Source: Pseudomonas arcuscaelestis
Lineage (GTDB): Bacteria > Pseudomonadota > Gammaproteobacteria > Pseudomonadales > Pseudomonadaceae
DNA length: 64,000 nucleotides
Assembly: GCF_016881005.1 (NCBI RefSeq)
Contig: NZ_JACOPV010000006.1
Coordinates: 1 to 64,000 of the forward strand
Direction: 5' to 3'
Under the pieces are notes generated by a model. The model saw nothing but the letters and a program-made list of their open reading frames with translations. It was not told where the DNA came from and ran no database searches. Of the stretch, positions 24,564 through 36,501 are shown in pieces. A program made the translations under genes and the position numbers. Each line of letters begins with the position of its first letter. Position 1 is the first letter of the stretch.

Positions 24564-25250
24564 ATGGGTCAGAAAGTACATCCCACTGGCATTCGCCTGG
24601 GAATCGTCAAGGAGCACACCTCCGTCTGGTACGCAGACGGTCGGACTTATGCGGACTATTTGCTCGCAGATCTGAATGTGCGTGAGTACCTCCAAGACAA
24701 ACTAAAAAGCGCGTCCGTTAGCCGTATCGATATCCATCGTCCGGCTCAAACTGCACGCATCACCATCCACACCGCTCGTCCAGGTATCGTTATCGGGAAG
24801 AAAGGTGAAGATGTTGAGAAACTGCGTCAGGACCTGACCAAGCAAATGGGTGTGCCTGTGCACATCAATATCGAAGAGATCCGCAAGCCGGAACTCGACG
24901 GTATGCTGGTAGCTCAGAGCGTAGCTCAGCAGCTGGAGCGTCGTGTTATGTTCCGTCGCGCCATGAAGCGCGCCGTACAGAACGCCATGCGTATTGGTGC
25001 CAAGGGCATCAAGATCCAGGTGAGCGGTCGTCTCGGCGGTGCTGAAATCGCACGTACTGAATGGTATCGCGAAGGTCGTGTGCCACTGCACACCCTGCGT
25101 GCTGACATCGACTATGCCACTTACGAAGCTCACACCACTTACGGTGTGATCGGTGTGAAGGTTTGGATTTTCAAAGGCGAAGTTATTGGTGGTCGCCAAG
25201 AAGAACTGAAACCACAAGCACCAGCGCCTCGTAAAAAAGCTGCTAAGTAA
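24564..25250 (+). CDS. rpsC: 30S ribosomal protein S3
   Basis: mRNA-entry protein with helicase function. The length is 228 aa, with a KH domain ([17 protein letters not shown]) and the C-terminal [20 protein letters not shown]. The frame is open upstream to 24480 inside rplV, but ATG 24564 is the family start ([12 protein letters not shown]). Confidence 0.98.
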   Translation: MGQKVHPTGIRLGIVKEHTSVWYADGRTYADYLLADLNVREYLQDKLKSASVSRIDIHRPAQTARITIHTARPGIVIGKKGEDVEKLRQDLTKQMGVPVHINIEEIRKPELDGMLVAQSVAQQLERRVMFRRAMKRAVQNAMRIGAKGIKIQVSGRLGGAEIARTEWYREGRVPLHTLRADIDYATYEAHTTYGVIGVKVWIFKGEVIGGRQEELKPQAPAPRKKAAK

Positions 25251-25262
25251 GGGGTACGCCAA

Positions 25263-25676
25263 ATGTTGCAACCAAAGCGTACAAAATTCCGTAAGCAGAT
25301 GACTGGCCACAACCGTGGTCTGGCACTGCGCGGTAGCAAAGTCAGCTTCGGCGAGTTTGCTCTTAAAGCTGTTGCTCGCGGTCGTCTCACCGCTCGCCAG
25401 ATCGAATCGGCACGTCGTGCCCTGACTCGTCACGTAAAACGTGGCGGCAAGATCTGGATCCGTGTATTCCCGGACAAGCCGATCTCCAAGAAGCCTCTCG
25501 AAGTGCGGATGGGTAAAGGTAAGGGTTCCGTGGAGTACTGGGTTGCCCAGATCCAGCCAGGCAAAGTCCTGTATGAGATCGAGGGTGTTTCTGAAGAGCT
25601 GGCGCGTGAGGCTTTCGCCTTGGCGGCTGCAAAGCTGCCTCTCGCCACCTCCTTTGTTAAGCGGACGGTGATGTGA
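25263..25676 (+). CDS. rplP: 50S ribosomal protein L16
   Basis: Positions A-site tRNA at the peptidyl-transferase centre. The length is 137 aa, opening [20 protein letters not shown]. coli L16 is hydroxylated on an Arg near residue 81 and methylated at Met1. Its stop overlaps the rpmC start by 1 nt. Confidence 0.98.
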
Positions 25677-25867
25677 TGAAAGCGAATGAACTTCGTGAAA
25701 AATCAGCACAGCAGCTGAACGAGCAACTGCTCGGCCTGCTGCGCGACCAGTTCAATCTGCGTATGCAGAAAGCAACTGGCCAGTTGGGGCAGTCGCACCT
25801 GCTCTCGCAAGTTAAGCGTGACATCGCTCGCGTGAAAACTGTGCTCAACCAGCAGGCAGGTAAGTAA
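25676..25867 (+). CDS. rpmC: 50S ribosomal protein L29
   Basis: Small two-helix protein next to L23 at the tunnel exit. The length is 63 aa ([20 protein letters not shown]). ATG 25676 sits in TGATG with the rplP stop; an in-frame GTG one codon earlier is less likely. Confidence 0.97.
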
Positions 25868-25869
25868 TC

Positions 25870-26136
25870 ATGGCTGAAGTTGAAAAAACTGTCCGTACGC
25901 TGACTGGCCGTGTCGTCAGCGACAAGATGGACAAAACCATCACCGTATTGATCGAGCGTCGCGTAAAGCACCCGATCTACGGTAAATACGTTAAGCGTTC
26001 GACTAAGCTGCACGCGCACGACGAAACCAATCAGTGCCACATCGGCGACAAGGTCTCCATCCGCGAGACTCGTCCGCTGGCCAAGACCAAAGCTTGGGCA
26101 CTGGTTGAAGTTCTCGAACGCGCTGTTGAAGTCTAA
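25870..26136 (+). CDS. rpsQ: 30S ribosomal protein S17
   Basis: Primary 16S 5'-domain binder with an OB fold. The length is 88 aa, with [20 protein letters not shown] and the C-terminal [13 protein letters not shown]. Last gene of the S10 group, 2 nt after rpmC. Confidence 0.98.
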   Translation: MAEVEKTVRTLTGRVVSDKMDKTITVLIERRVKHPIYGKYVKRSTKLHAHDETNQCHIGDKVSIRETRPLAKTKAWALVEVLERAVEV

Positions 26137-26159
26137 GGGCTAGGGGTCGGAGAAATTTT

Positions 26160-26528
26160 ATGATTCAGACTCAATCCATGCTCGATGTGGCCGATAACAG
26201 CGGCGCTCGTCGCGTCATGTGTATCAAGGTGCTCGGCGGTTCCCACCGCCGTTACGCCGGTATCGGTGACATCATCAAGGTAACCGTTAAGGAAGCAATT
26301 CCTCGCGGTAAAGTGAAGAAAGGCCAAGTGATGACTGCTGTTGTAGTCCGCACTCGCCACGGTGTCCGTCGCGCTGACGGCTCCATCATCCGCTTTGATG
26401 GCAATGCTGCTGTTCTGCTGAACAACAAGCAAGAGCCGATCGGCACCCGTATCTTTGGGCCAGTGACCCGTGAACTTCGTACTGAGAAGTTCATGAAGAT
26501 CGTCTCGCTCGCCCCAGAAGTGCTGTAA
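26160..26528 (+). CDS. rplN: 50S ribosomal protein L14
   Basis: Forms an intersubunit bridge and is the contact for RsfS. The length is 122 aa, opening [20 protein letters not shown]. It starts the spc group, 23 nt after rpsQ. No terminator or promoter is seen in the gap, so S10 and spc probably read through. Confidence 0.98.
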   Translation: MIQTQSMLDVADNSGARRVMCIKVLGGSHRRYAGIGDIIKVTVKEAIPRGKVKKGQVMTAVVVRTRHGVRRADGSIIRFDGNAAVLLNNKQEPIGTRIFGPVTRELRTEKFMKIVSLAPEVL

Positions 26529-26539
26529 GGAGATCCGAC

Positions 26540-26854
26540 ATGCAAAAGATTCGTCGTGACGACGAGATCATCGTGATCGCCGGCAAAGACAAAGGTAAGC
26601 GCGGTAAGGTGCTCAAGGTTCTCGCTGACGACCGTCTGGTCGTTGGTGGGATCAACCTGGTGAAGCGTCATACCAAGCCTAACCCGATGTCGGGCGTACA
26701 AGGCGGTATCGTCGAGAAAGAAGCGCCACTGCACGCTTCCAACGTCGCCATTTTCAACGGCGAAACCAACAAGGCTGACCGCGTTGGTTTCAAAGTAGAA
26801 GAAGGCAAAAAAATTCGTGTCTTCAAGTCGACCCAAAAAGCGGTTGATGCTTGA
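26540..26854 (+). CDS. rplX: 50S ribosomal protein L24
   Basis: Assembly initiator near the tunnel exit with a KOW motif ([20 protein letters not shown]). The length is 104 aa. It lies 11 nt after rplN. Confidence 0.98.
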   Translation: MQKIRRDDEIIVIAGKDKGKRGKVLKVLADDRLVVGGINLVKRHTKPNPMSGVQGGIVEKEAPLHASNVAIFNGETNKADRVGFKVEEGKKIRVFKSTQKAVDA

Positions 26855-26874
26855 ACACTGCTAGGTAGAAGACC

Positions 26875-27414
26875 ATGGCACGACTGAAAGAGATTTATCG
26901 GAAGGAAATTGCTCCTAAGCTTAAGGAAGAACTTAAGCTTGCGAACGTGATGGAAGTTCCGCGCGTTACCAAGATCACCCTGAACATGGGTCTGGGCGAA
27001 GCTGTCGGCGACAAAAAAGTCATCGAACACGCTGTTGCTGACCTGGAGAAAATCACCGGTCAGAAAGCCGTTGTGACTTTCGCTCGGAAATCCATCGCGG
27101 GCTTTAAAGTCCGTGAGGGCTGGCCGATCGGCGTTAAAGTTACTCTGCGCCGTGATCGTATGTATGAATTCCTGGACCGCCTGCTGGCGATCTCCCTGCC
27201 TCGGGTTCGCGACTTCCGCGGCCTGAATGCCAAGTCCTTCGATGGTCGTGGTAACTACAGCATGGGCGTGAAAGAGCAGATCATCTTCCCGGAAATCGAC
27301 TACGACAAGATCGATGCTCTGCGCGGTCTGGACATTACCCTGACCACCACTGCCAAGAACGATGACGAAGGCCGCGCTCTGCTGCGTGCTTTCAAATTCC
27401 CGTTCCGCAACTGA
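26875..27414 (+). CDS. rplE: 50S ribosomal protein L5
   Basis: Binds 5S rRNA and contacts P-site tRNA. The length is 179 aa, with [16 protein letters not shown] and the C-terminal [20 protein letters not shown]. It lies 20 nt after rplX. Confidence 0.98.
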   Translation: MARLKEIYRKEIAPKLKEELKLANVMEVPRVTKITLNMGLGEAVGDKKVIEHAVADLEKITGQKAVVTFARKSIAGFKVREGWPIGVKVTLRRDRMYEFLDRLLAISLPRVRDFRGLNAKSFDGRGNYSMGVKEQIIFPEIDYDKIDALRGLDITLTTTAKNDDEGRALLRAFKFPFRN

Positions 27415-27427
27415 TTGGAGTAGGAAA

Positions 27428-27733
27428 ATGGCCAAGAAGAGCATGAAAAACCGTGAGCTGAAGCGTCAGCTCACTGTTGCCAAGTACGCCAAGAAGCGTG
27501 CTGAGCTGAAAGCGATCATCGTTAATCTGGAAGCAACTCCAGAAGAGCGTTTTGCCGCTGTCGTAGCTCTGCAGAAGCAGCCACGTGACGCTAGCGCCTC
27601 GCGCATGCGTAACCGCTGCCGCATCACCGGTCGTCCACACGGCGTTTACCGCAAGTTCGGCCTCGGCCGTAACAAGCTGCGTGAAGCAGCAATGCGCGGT
27701 GACGTTCCAGGTCTGGTTAAAGCCAGCTGGTAA
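27428..27733 (+). CDS. rpsN: 30S ribosomal protein S14
   Basis: Head protein. The length is 101 aa, the long zinc-free form, ending [20 protein letters not shown]. The frame is open upstream to 27362 inside rplE, but ATG 27428 behind GGAG is the family start ([13 protein letters not shown]). Confidence 0.97.
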   Translation: MAKKSMKNRELKRQLTVAKYAKKRAELKAIIVNLEATPEERFAAVVALQKQPRDASASRMRNRCRITGRPHGVYRKFGLGRNKLREAAMRGDVPGLVKASW

Positions 27734-27794
27734 GACGTACCGGCAGCGTCCAGGTGGCGGAAGAGCAATCTTCCGACCACCGGTGACATTGCAT

Positions 27795-27824
27795 CGAAAC
27801 AAGCCCCTTCTGGGGCTTGTTTCG
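27795..27824 (+). terminator. Hairpin between rpsN and rpsH
   Basis: A perfect 13-bp inverted repeat (27795-27807 and 27812-27824, TTCT loop) lies 61 nt after rpsN. The following T-run is short (TTTCC), so termination is probably partial. Its right arm contains the -35 of the next promoter. Confidence 0.7.
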
Positions 27825-27845
27825 TTTCCGGGATCTGTCTAGAAT
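27817..27845 (+). promoter_or_regulatory. Candidate internal spc promoter upstream of rpsH
   Basis: TTGTTT (27817-27822), a 17-bp spacer and TAGAAT (27840-27845) precede rpsH by about 97 nt. The -35 lies inside the right arm of the preceding hairpin. The leader 27852-27942 has no other feature recognised; in E. coli S8 represses spc at rplE, so no S8 site is claimed here. Confidence 0.6.
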
Positions 27846-27942
27846 GACCGGCTCTCCTGAGCCCGGGTTTTTTCGCCTGGATCGCTTGGGAGACTGTAGT
27901 AGCCGAGAGGCTAATTTTTCTTGTATCAGGAGCGTCTAGCCC

Positions 27943-28335
27943 ATGAGTATGCAGGACCCGTTAGCGGACATGCTAACTCGCATCCGTAATGCCCAGATGG
28001 CTGAAAAGTCCGTCGTAAGCATGCCTTCGTCGACTTTGAAGGTTGCGGTTGCCAAAGTTCTGAAAGACGAAGGTTACATCGCTGGCTACCAAGTCAGCAG
28101 CGAAGTGAAACCATCGCTTTCTATCGAGCTTAAATACTTCGAAGGCCGTCCGGTCATCGAGGAAGTCAAGCGCGTAAGTCGTCCAGGCCTGCGTCAGTAC
28201 AAGTCCGTCGAAGAACTGCCGAAAGTACGTGGCGGTCTGGGCGTGTCTATCGTCTCCACCAACAAAGGTGTGATGACTGATCGTGCTGCGCGCGCTGCCG
28301 GTGTCGGCGGCGAAGTTCTCTGCACAGTGTTCTAA
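27943..28335 (+). CDS. rpsH: 30S ribosomal protein S8
   Basis: Central-domain 16S binder and spc operon repressor in E. coli. The length is 130 aa, opening [20 protein letters not shown] and ending [11 protein letters not shown]. It is separated from rpsN by an unusually long 209-nt gap with its own likely promoter. Confidence 0.98.
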   Translation: MSMQDPLADMLTRIRNAQMAEKSVVSMPSSTLKVAVAKVLKDEGYIAGYQVSSEVKPSLSIELKYFEGRPVIEEVKRVSRPGLRQYKSVEELPKVRGGLGVSIVSTNKGVMTDRAARAAGVGGEVLCTVF

Positions 28336-28347
28336 GGGGGGATAAGC

Positions 28348-28881
28348 ATGTCTCGCGTCGCTAAGAACCCCGTTAAGCTGCCAGCTGGCGTCGAAGTTAA
28401 ATTCGTCGGCCAACAGCTTTCGGTGAAGGGTGCCAAGGGCACTCTCGAACTGAACGTTCACTCGTCCGTAGAAGTCGTTGAAGAAGCTGGTGAGCTGCGT
28501 TTTGCTGCTCGCAATGGCGATCAACAAACTCGCGCTATGGCCGGTACTACCCGTGCCCTGGTTAACAACATGGTCCAAGGCGTAAGCCAAGGCTTCGAGC
28601 GTAAGCTCCAGCTGGTCGGTGTTGGTTACAAAGCTCAGGCTAAAGGCACTGTGCTGAACCTGGCGCTGGGCTTCTCGCATCCAGTGGATTACGAATTGCC
28701 TGAGGGCATCACCGCTGAGACCCCAAGCCAGACCGATATCCTGATCAAGGGTATCGATAAGCAGCTGGTAGGTCAGGTGGCCGCTGAAATCCGCGACTTC
28801 CGTCCACCAGAGCCGTACAAAGGCAAGGGTGTGCGTTACGCGGACGAAGTCGTCCGTCGTAAAGAAGCCAAGAAGAAGTAG
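28348..28881 (+). CDS. rplF: 50S ribosomal protein L6
   Basis: Near the factor-binding site and sarcin-ricin loop. The length is 177 aa; it opens [17 protein letters not shown] and ends with the RRKEAKKK tail after [17 protein letters not shown]. It lies 12 nt after rpsH. Confidence 0.98.
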   Translation: MSRVAKNPVKLPAGVEVKFVGQQLSVKGAKGTLELNVHSSVEVVEEAGELRFAARNGDQQTRAMAGTTRALVNNMVQGVSQGFERKLQLVGVGYKAQAKGTVLNLALGFSHPVDYELPEGITAETPSQTDILIKGIDKQLVGQVAAEIRDFRPPEPYKGKGVRYADEVVRRKEAKKK

Positions 28882-28891
28882 GGCCTAGCAA

Positions 28892-29242
28892 ATGACCGAC
28901 AAAAAAGTTACTCGACTGCGTCGCGCTCGCAAAGCACGCCTGAAAATGCACGAACTCGAAGTCGTGCGTCTCTGCGTGTATCGCTCCTCGCAGCACATCT
29001 ATGCCCAGGTCCTTTCGGCCGACGGCAGCAAAGTCCTGGCCAGCGCCTCGACTTTGGACAAAGAACTGCGTGATGGCGCCACTGGCAACATCGACGCGGC
29101 AACTAAGGTTGGCAAGCTGGTAGCTGAGCGCGCGAAAGCCGCCGGTGTATCTCAAGTTGCCTTTGACCGTTCTGGCTTCAAGTATCACGGCCGCGTCAAG
29201 GCGCTGGCTGATGCTGCTCGTGAAGGCGGACTGGAGTTCTAA
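28892..29242 (+). CDS. rplR: 50S ribosomal protein L18
   Basis: Binds 5S rRNA with L5. The length is 116 aa, with the basic N-terminus [20 protein letters not shown] and [20 protein letters not shown] near the end. It lies 10 nt after rplF. Confidence 0.98.
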   Translation: MTDKKVTRLRRARKARLKMHELEVVRLCVYRSSQHIYAQVLSADGSKVLASASTLDKELRDGATGNIDAATKVGKLVAERAKAAGVSQVAFDRSGFKYHGRVKALADAAREGGLEF

Positions 29243-29245
29243 GTT

Positions 29246-29746
29246 ATGTCAAATAACGATCAAAAGCGCGACGAAGGTTACATCGAGAAGCTGGTTCAAG
29301 TTAACCGCGTTGCCAAAACCGTAAAAGGCGGCCGTATCTTCACCTTCACCGCGTTGACCGTGGTTGGTGATGGTAAAGGTCGTGTTGGTTTCGGCCGCGG
29401 CAAGTCGCGCGAAGTACCAGCCGCGATCCAGAAAGCCATGGAAGCTGCTCGTCGCAACATGATTCAGGTTGACCTGAACGGCACCACTCTGCAGTACGCC
29501 ACCAAGTCCGCCCATGGCGCGTCGAAGGTGTACATGCAGCCTGCCTCTGAAGGTACCGGTATCATCGCTGGTGGCGCAATGCGTGCTGTCCTGGAAGTTG
29601 CTGGTGTTCAGAACGTCCTGGCCAAGTGCTACGGCTCGACTAACCCTGTAAACGTGGTTCACGCCACTTTCAAGGGTCTGAAGGCTATGCAATCTCCTGA
29701 ATCCATTGCTGCCAAGCGCGGCAAGAGCGTCGAGGAGATCCGCTGA
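29246..29746 (+). CDS. rpsE: 30S ribosomal protein S5
   Basis: Accuracy protein at the mRNA entry with a double-stranded-RNA-binding-like domain. The length is 166 aa. [20 protein letters not shown] contains the loop where spectinomycin resistance mutations arise and looks wild type. It starts 3 nt after rplR. Confidence 0.98.
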   Translation: MSNNDQKRDEGYIEKLVQVNRVAKTVKGGRIFTFTALTVVGDGKGRVGFGRGKSREVPAAIQKAMEAARRNMIQVDLNGTTLQYATKSAHGASKVYMQPASEGTGIIAGGAMRAVLEVAGVQNVLAKCYGSTNPVNVVHATFKGLKAMQSPESIAAKRGKSVEEIR

Positions 29747-29748
29747 TC

Positions 29749-29925
29749 ATGGCTACCGTTAAAGTAACGCTGATCAAAAGCACCGCCGGCCGTCTCCCTA
29801 ACCACAAACTGTGTGTTAAGGGTCTGGGTCTGCGCCGCATCGGTCACACTGTAGAAGTCCTGGATACTCCCGAGAATCGCGGGATGATCAACAAGGCTTA
29901 CTACATGCTGCGCGTCGAGGGTTAA
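29749..29925 (+). CDS. rpmD: 50S ribosomal protein L30
   Basis: A small 58-aa protein, translated here by eye: it opens [19 protein letters not shown] and ends [11 protein letters not shown], matching L30. It sits 2 nt after rpsE and 3 nt before rplO, which is its fixed place in spc operons. Confidence 0.97.
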   Translation: MATVKVTLIKSTAGRLPNHKLCVKGLGLRRIGHTVEVLDTPENRGMINKAYYMLRVEG

Positions 29926-29928
29926 TCG

Positions 29929-30363
29929 ATGAAACTCAATGATCTGAGTCCAGCGCCGGGTTCCCGTCGCGAGAAGCATCGTCCGGGTCGTGGTATCGGT
30001 AGTGGTTTGGGTAAGACTGGTGGCCGTGGTCACAAAGGTCAAACCTCCCGCTCCGGTGGCACCATCGCTCCAGGCTTTGAAGGCGGTCAACAGCCGCTGC
30101 ACCGTCGTCTGCCGAAGTTCGGCTTCGTTTCGCTGAAAGCCATGGATCGCGCCGAAGTGCGTCTGTCCGAGCTGGCTAAAGTGGAAGGCGACGTTGTCAC
30201 CGTGCAATCCTTGAAGGATGCCAACGTGATTAACCAGAACGTTCAGCGTGTGAAAATCATGCTGTCGGGCGAAGTTACTCGCGCAGTCACCATCAAGGGT
30301 ATCGCAGCCACCAAAGGTGCGCGTGCGGCTATCGAAGCAGCTGGCGGCAAGTTCGAGGAATAA
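29929..30363 (+). CDS. rplO: 50S ribosomal protein L15
   Basis: Late-assembly 23S binder. The length is 144 aa, with the Gly/Arg-rich N-terminus ([19 protein letters not shown]). Its stop directly abuts the secY start with no spacer. Confidence 0.98.
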   Translation: MKLNDLSPAPGSRREKHRPGRGIGSGLGKTGGRGHKGQTSRSGGTIAPGFEGGQQPLHRRLPKFGFVSLKAMDRAEVRLSELAKVEGDVVTVQSLKDANVINQNVQRVKIMLSGEVTRAVTIKGIAATKGARAAIEAAGGKFEE

Positions 30364-31695
30364 ATGGCTAAGCAAGGTGCTCTCTCTTCGCTCGGCAAAG
30401 GCGGGATGTCTGAACTTTGGGCTCGTCTGCGTTTTCTGTTCCTGGCGATCATCGTCTATCGGATAGGCGCACACATCCCAGTTCCAGGTATCAACCCGGA
30501 CCGGCTGGCGGAACTGTTTCGACAGAATGAGGGGACCATTCTTAGCTTGTTCAACATGTTTTCCGGCGGCGCGCTGGAACGGATGAGCATCTTTGCACTG
30601 GGGATCATGCCGTACATTTCGGCATCGATCATCATGCAACTGATGACCGCCGTAAGCCCGCAGCTGGAGCAGTTGAAGAAGGAAGGTGAAGCTGGCCGTC
30701 GTAAGATTAGCCAGTACACCCGCTACGGCACCGTAGTCCTGGCGCTGGTCCAGGCCATTGGCATGTCCATTGGTCTGGCCGGTCAGGGCGTTGCGTTTTC
30801 TGCTGACTTTGGCTTCCATTTCGTTGCAGTGTCCACTTTTGTGGCCGGTGCGATGTTCATGATGTGGCTGGGTGAGCAGATCACTGAGCGCGGTGTAGGC
30901 AACGGTATCTCGATGTTGATCTTCGCAGGTATCGTCGCCGGTCTTCCGAGAGCAATCGGACAGTCTTTCGAGTCTGCACGTACGGGCGATATCAATATTT
31001 TCGCTCTGGTTGCTATCGGTTTGCTGGCAGTAGCGATTATCGGTTTTGTGGTGTTCATTGAGCGTGGTCAGCGTCGTATCGCCGTTCACTACGCCAAGCG
31101 TCAGCAGGGCCGTAAGGTTTTTGCTGCGCAGACCAGCCACTTGCCGCTGAAAGTGAACATGGCGGGCGTTATTCCTGCCATTTTCGCGAGCAGCATCTTG
31201 CTGTTCCCGGCTTCGCTGGGTGCCTGGTTCGGTCAGTCCGAAGGTATGGGCTGGTTGCAGGACATCTCGCAGTCGATCGCTCCTGGTCAGCCGTTGAATA
31301 TTCTGCTGTTTAGTGCAGGGATTATTTTCTTCTGCTTCTTCTATACGGCGTTGATGTTCAATCCGAAAGACGTAGCGGAGAACCTGAAGAAGTCCGGTGC
31401 CTTTATTCCGGGTATCCGTCCTGGTGAGCAGTCTGCGCGCTACATTGATGGCGTTCTGACTCGTTTGACCATGTTCGGTGCTCTTTATATGACGGCCGTC
31501 TGTCTGCTTCCCCAGTTCCTGGTGGTTGCGGCAAACGTTCCGTTCTACCTTGGCGGGACCTCGTTGCTGATTGTGGTAGTGGTTGTGATGGACTTCATGT
31601 CCCAAGTACAATCGCACCTCGTTTCGCACCAGTACGAATCCCTGATGAAGAAAGCCAACCTGAAAGGCTACGGCGGCAGCGGTTTGCTGCGCTGA
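30364..31695 (+). CDS. secY: Protein translocase subunit SecY
   Basis: Channel-forming subunit of the Sec translocon in the inner membrane. The length is 443 aa with ten predicted membrane helices. The plug/TM2 region reads [20 protein letters not shown], and the cytoplasmic loop [16 protein letters not shown] is normal. It begins immediately at the rplO stop. Its partner SecE is encoded at 4557-4925. Confidence 0.98.
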
Positions 31696-31723
31696 TAGAC
31701 CCTTAAGGTTCGAGGAGTTGGTG

Positions 31724-31840
31724 ATGAAAGTTCGTGCATCGGTGAAAAAGCTGTGCCGTAACTGCAAAATTATTCGCCGCGAAGGTGTCGTTCGAGTAAT
31801 TTGCAGCGCGGAACCACGTCACAAGCAGCGCCAAGGCTGA
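31724..31840 (+). CDS. rpmJ: 50S ribosomal protein L36
   Basis: A 38-aa protein, translated by eye: it opens [20 protein letters not shown]. Cys11, Cys14, Cys27 and a following His form the zinc ribbon, so this is the zinc-binding (C+) paralogue type. It lies 28 nt after secY, the usual end of spc. Confidence 0.97.
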
Positions 31841-31859
31841 GTGTGATCTGCGCTACAAG

Positions 31860-31883
31860 CCCAGCAGCTAGTGCGCTGCTGGG
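31860..31883 (+). terminator. Hairpin between rpmJ and rpsM
   Basis: A perfect 9-bp stem (31860-31868 with 31875-31883, loop TAGTGC) starts 20 nt after rpmJ. It is followed by TTGATTAATTG rather than a pure T-run, so it may be a weak terminator. The next base is the first of the -35 of the alpha promoter. Confidence 0.6.
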
Positions 31884-31912
31884 TTGATTAATTGTTTCTA
31901 CAGCGATATTAT
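31884..31912 (+). promoter_or_regulatory. Candidate alpha operon promoter (rpsM)
   Basis: TTGATT (31884-31889), a 17-bp spacer and TATTAT (31907-31912) lie 60 nt before rpsM. A near-consensus sigma70 promoter that abuts the preceding hairpin. Confidence 0.7.
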
Positions 31913-31971
31913 CTCGCGCCCTATTTCTTGGCTTCCGGGGCGTAGGTAGCTGTCAATTGGAGTCCCACTGA

Positions 31972-32328
31972 ATGGCCCGTATTGCAGGCGTCAACATTCC
32001 AGATAACAAGCACACTGTTATCTCGCTGACCTACATCTATGGTGTTGGTCGCACTACTGCACAGAAAATCTGTGTAGAGACTGGGGTAAACCCAGCCGCA
32101 AAGATCAAGGATCTGAGCGACGAGCAGGTTGAATCGCTGCGTACTGAAGTTGCGAAGTACATCACCGAAGGTGATCTGCGTCGTGACGTCAACATGAAAA
32201 TCAAGCGGTTGATGGACCTGGGTTGCTACCGCGGCCTGCGTCATCGTCGGGGTCTGCCAGTACGCGGTCAGCGTACCAAGACCAATGCGCGTACCCGAAA
32301 GGGCCCGCGTAAGCCGATCCGCAAGTAA
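31972..32328 (+). CDS. rpsM: 30S ribosomal protein S13
   Basis: Head protein at the subunit interface that contacts P-site tRNA through its C-terminal tail. The length is 118 aa, with [20 protein letters not shown] and [20 protein letters not shown]. First gene of the alpha group. Confidence 0.98.
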   Translation: MARIAGVNIPDNKHTVISLTYIYGVGRTTAQKICVETGVNPAAKIKDLSDEQVESLRTEVAKYITEGDLRRDVNMKIKRLMDLGCYRGLRHRRGLPVRGQRTKTNARTRKGPRKPIRK

Positions 32329-32358
32329 TCGCACCAGCGAATCGACAGGAATTTAGAA

Positions 32359-32748
32359 ATGGCAAAACCTGCTGCTCGTCCTCGTAAAAAAGTCAAAAAG
32401 ACAGTGGTTGATGGCATCGCCCACATCCATGCGTCTTTTAACAACACCATCGTGACCATCACCGATCGTCAAGGTAACGCTCTGTCCTGGGCTACCTCCG
32501 GCGGTTCGGGTTTCCGCGGTTCTCGCAAGTCCACCCCGTTCGCTGCTCAAGTAGCTGCTGAGCGTGCTGGTCAAGCTGCGCTGGAATATGGTCTGAAGAA
32601 CCTCGACGTTAACGTCAAGGGTCCAGGTCCAGGTCGTGAGTCCGCTGTTCGTGCTTTGAACGGTTGTGGCTATAAGATCGCCAGCATCACCGACGTGACG
32701 CCAATCCCGCATAACGGGTGCCGTCCGCCGAAGAAGCGCCGCGTGTAA
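32359..32748 (+). CDS. rpsK: 30S ribosomal protein S11
   Basis: Platform protein near the Shine-Dalgarno helix. The length is 129 aa, with [20 protein letters not shown] and the basic end [11 protein letters not shown]. It lies 30 nt after rpsM. Confidence 0.98.
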   Translation: MAKPAARPRKKVKKTVVDGIAHIHASFNNTIVTITDRQGNALSWATSGGSGFRGSRKSTPFAAQVAAERAGQAALEYGLKNLDVNVKGPGPGRESAVRALNGCGYKIASITDVTPIPHNGCRPPKKRRV

Positions 32749-32763
32749 TCAGGAGACAGATAA

Positions 32764-33384
32764 ATGGCACGTTACATTGGTCCAAAATGCAAACTGTCTC
32801 GTCGTGAAGGCACCGATCTGTTCCTGAAGAGCGGCGTTCGCGCTCTGGAATCGAAGTGCAACATCGAAGCAGCCCCAGGTATCCACGGCCAGCGCCGTGG
32901 CCGTCAGTCCGACTACGGCACCCAGCTGCGTGAGAAACAAAAAGTACGTCGCATCTATGGCGTTCTCGAACGTCAGTTCAGCGGTTACTACAAGGAAGCA
33001 GCCTCCAAGAAGGGTGCTACCGGCGAGAACCTGCTGCAACTGCTCGAGTGCCGTCTGGATAACGTCGTTTATCGTATGGGCTTTGGCGCTACTCGTGCCG
33101 AATCCCGTCAGCTGGTTTCGCATAAAGCGATCAGCGTTAACGGCAAGACTGTAAACATTCCGTCCTACCAAGTTCGTCCGGGTGACGTGGTCGCGGTTCG
33201 CGAGAAGTCGCTGAACCAGCTGCGCATTGTTCAAGCCCTTGAACTTTGCGCCCAGCGTGGCCGCGTTGAGTGGGTAGATGTGGATACTGCCAAGAAGTCG
33301 GGCGTTTTCAAGAACGTTCCAGCTCGCAGTGACCTCTCCGCCGACATCAACGAAAGCCTGATTGTCGAGCTCTACTCCAAGTAA
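32764..33384 (+). CDS. rpsD: 30S ribosomal protein S4
   Basis: 16S assembly initiator; E. coli S4 represses the alpha operon. The length is 206 aa, with the S4 RNA-binding domain from about residue 96 ([20 protein letters not shown]). It lies 15 nt after rpsK. Confidence 0.98.
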   Translation: MARYIGPKCKLSRREGTDLFLKSGVRALESKCNIEAAPGIHGQRRGRQSDYGTQLREKQKVRRIYGVLERQFSGYYKEAASKKGATGENLLQLLECRLDNVVYRMGFGATRAESRQLVSHKAISVNGKTVNIPSYQVRPGDVVAVREKSLNQLRIVQALELCAQRGRVEWVDVDTAKKSGVFKNVPARSDLSADINESLIVELYSK

Positions 33385-33406
33385 GGGCTAGAAAATAGGT
33401 GCATCC

Positions 33407-34408
33407 ATGCAGATTTCGGTAAATGAGTTCCTGACGCCCCGCCATATTGATGTGCAGGTCGTCAGTCCAACCCGCGCTAAAATCACGCTCGAGCCTCTCG
33501 AGCGTGGCTTTGGCCATACCCTGGGCAACGCGCTGCGACGCATCCTGTTGTCCTCAATGCCCGGCTGTGCAGTAGTCGAGGCCGAGATTGACGGTGTACT
33601 CCATGAGTACTCGGCAATCGAAGGTGTACAGGAAGACGTCATTGAAATCCTGTTGAACCTGAAAGGCCTGGCTATCAAACTGCACGGTCGTGACGAAGTT
33701 ACGCTGACCTTGTCGAAAAAGGGTTCGGGGGTGGTTACCGCTGCCGATATTCAGCTGGATCATGATGTCGAGATCGTTAATCCCGATCACGTAATCGCTA
33801 ACCTGGCGTCTAACGGCGCCCTGAACATGAAGCTCACCGTAGCTCGTGGTCGTGGTTATGAACCGGCCGATTCGCGTCAGAGCGATGAAGACGAAAGCCG
33901 CAGCATTGGTCGCTTGCAGCTTGACTCTTCGTTCAGCCCGGTTCGCCGTATCGCATACGTGGTGGAAAACGCCCGTGTCGAGCAGCGTACCAACCTGGAC
34001 AAGCTGGTTATTGATCTGGAAACCAACGGTACCCTGGATCCTGAAGAGGCTATCCGTCGTGCCGCAACCATTCTGCAACAGCAGTTGGCTGCGTTCGTCG
34101 ACCTCAAAGGTGACAGTGAGCCAGTGGTAGTCGAACAGGAAGACGAGATCGATCCGATCCTGCTTCGTCCGGTTGACGATCTGGAATTGACCGTGCGTTC
34201 GGCCAACTGCCTTAAGGCGGAGAACATTTACTACATCGGCGATCTGATTCAGCGCACCGAAGTAGAACTGTTGAAGACTCCGAACCTGGGCAAGAAGTCC
34301 CTGACTGAAATCAAGGACGTTCTGGCCTCCCGTGGTCTGTCCCTCGGCATGCGCCTCGACAACTGGCCGCCTGCAAGTCTTAAGAAAGACGACAAGGCGA
34401 CTGCCTGA
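33407..34408 (+). CDS. rpoA: DNA-directed RNA polymerase subunit alpha
   Basis: Scaffold subunit of RNA polymerase. The length is 333 aa: N-terminal dimerisation domain (with [20 protein letters not shown]) to about residue 235, a linker, then the alpha-CTD that binds UP elements and activators ([20 protein letters not shown], about 265-285). It lies between rpsD and rplQ. Confidence 0.99.
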   Translation: MQISVNEFLTPRHIDVQVVSPTRAKITLEPLERGFGHTLGNALRRILLSSMPGCAVVEAEIDGVLHEYSAIEGVQEDVIEILLNLKGLAIKLHGRDEVTLTLSKKGSGVVTAADIQLDHDVEIVNPDHVIANLASNGALNMKLTVARGRGYEPADSRQSDEDESRSIGRLQLDSSFSPVRRIAYVVENARVEQRTNLDKLVIDLETNGTLDPEEAIRRAATILQQQLAAFVDLKGDSEPVVVEQEDEIDPILLRPVDDLELTVRSANCLKAENIYYIGDLIQRTEVELLKTPNLGKKSLTEIKDVLASRGLSLGMRLDNWPPASLKKDDKATA

Positions 34409-34450
34409 TCGTCGTAATCACCGAACGTAGTGTTTGGTAAGGAATGAATC

Positions 34451-34837
34451 ATGCGTCATCGTAAAAGTGGACGTCACCTGAGCCGTACCAGCTCTCACCG
34501 CAAGGCCATGTTCCAGAACATGGCGGTGTCGCTGTTCGAGCACGAGCTGATCAAAACTACCCTGCCGAAAGCCAAGGAACTGCGCCGCGTTGCCGAGCCG
34601 CTGATCACCCTGGCCAAGGAAGACAGCGTAGCTAACCGTCGTCTGGCTTTCGACCGTACTCGTTCGAAAGAAATCGTCGGTAAGCTGTTCAACGATCTGG
34701 GCAAGCGCTATGCCACCCGTCAGGGCGGCTACCTGCGTATCCTCAAGTGCGGCTTCCGCGCTGGCGATAACGCACCAATGGCGTACGTCGAGCTGGTTGA
34801 TCGTCCTGTCGGTGGCTCGGTAGAAGCTGCTGAGTAA
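34451..34837 (+). CDS. rplQ: 50S ribosomal protein L17
   Basis: Tunnel-exit protein. The length is 128 aa, opening [20 protein letters not shown]. Last gene of the alpha operon, 42 nt after rpoA and followed by a terminator. Confidence 0.98.
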   Translation: MRHRKSGRHLSRTSSHRKAMFQNMAVSLFEHELIKTTLPKAKELRRVAEPLITLAKEDSVANRRLAFDRTRSKEIVGKLFNDLGKRYATRQGGYLRILKCGFRAGDNAPMAYVELVDRPVGGSVEAAE

Positions 34838-34856
34838 GGCGACAGTCTGAAACAAG

Positions 34857-34882
34857 AAACCGGGCCTCGTGCCCGGTTTTTT
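34857..34882 (+). terminator. alpha operon terminator
   Basis: A 9-bp stem (34857-34865 with 34871-34879, 5-nt loop) followed by T residues, 19 nt after rplQ. Intrinsic terminator closing the ribosomal block. Confidence 0.92.
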
Positions 34883-35009
34883 GTGTCTTCATACATTGAA
34901 ACAATCTATTGATCTGAGTCAGTTAATGAATTTGTTGCTGTCATAGTTCTGGTCGATACTCACTCCAAGCCGATTAGCCGGCAGTTTGAGACCGATAGGG
35001 AGATAGCGC

Positions 35010-36458
<1,449 letters not shown>

Positions 36459-36476
36459 GTCGAAGTGATAAGAAGA

Positions 36477-36501
36477 ACCGCCCTCATTTGGGCGGTTTTT
36501 C
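36477..36501 (+). terminator. katA terminator
   Basis: An 8-bp stem (36477-36484 with 36491-36498, 6-nt loop) then TTT. It starts 18 nt after katA, so the ferritin gene downstream probably has its own promoter in 36502-36613; none was clearly recognised. Confidence 0.88.

Noticed and set aside
34895..34909. ATTG-N7-CTAT upstream of katA as an OxyR site
   Set aside because: Only one half-site resembles ATAG-N7-CTAT; the second pair further along does not fit, and no matching promoter was found.
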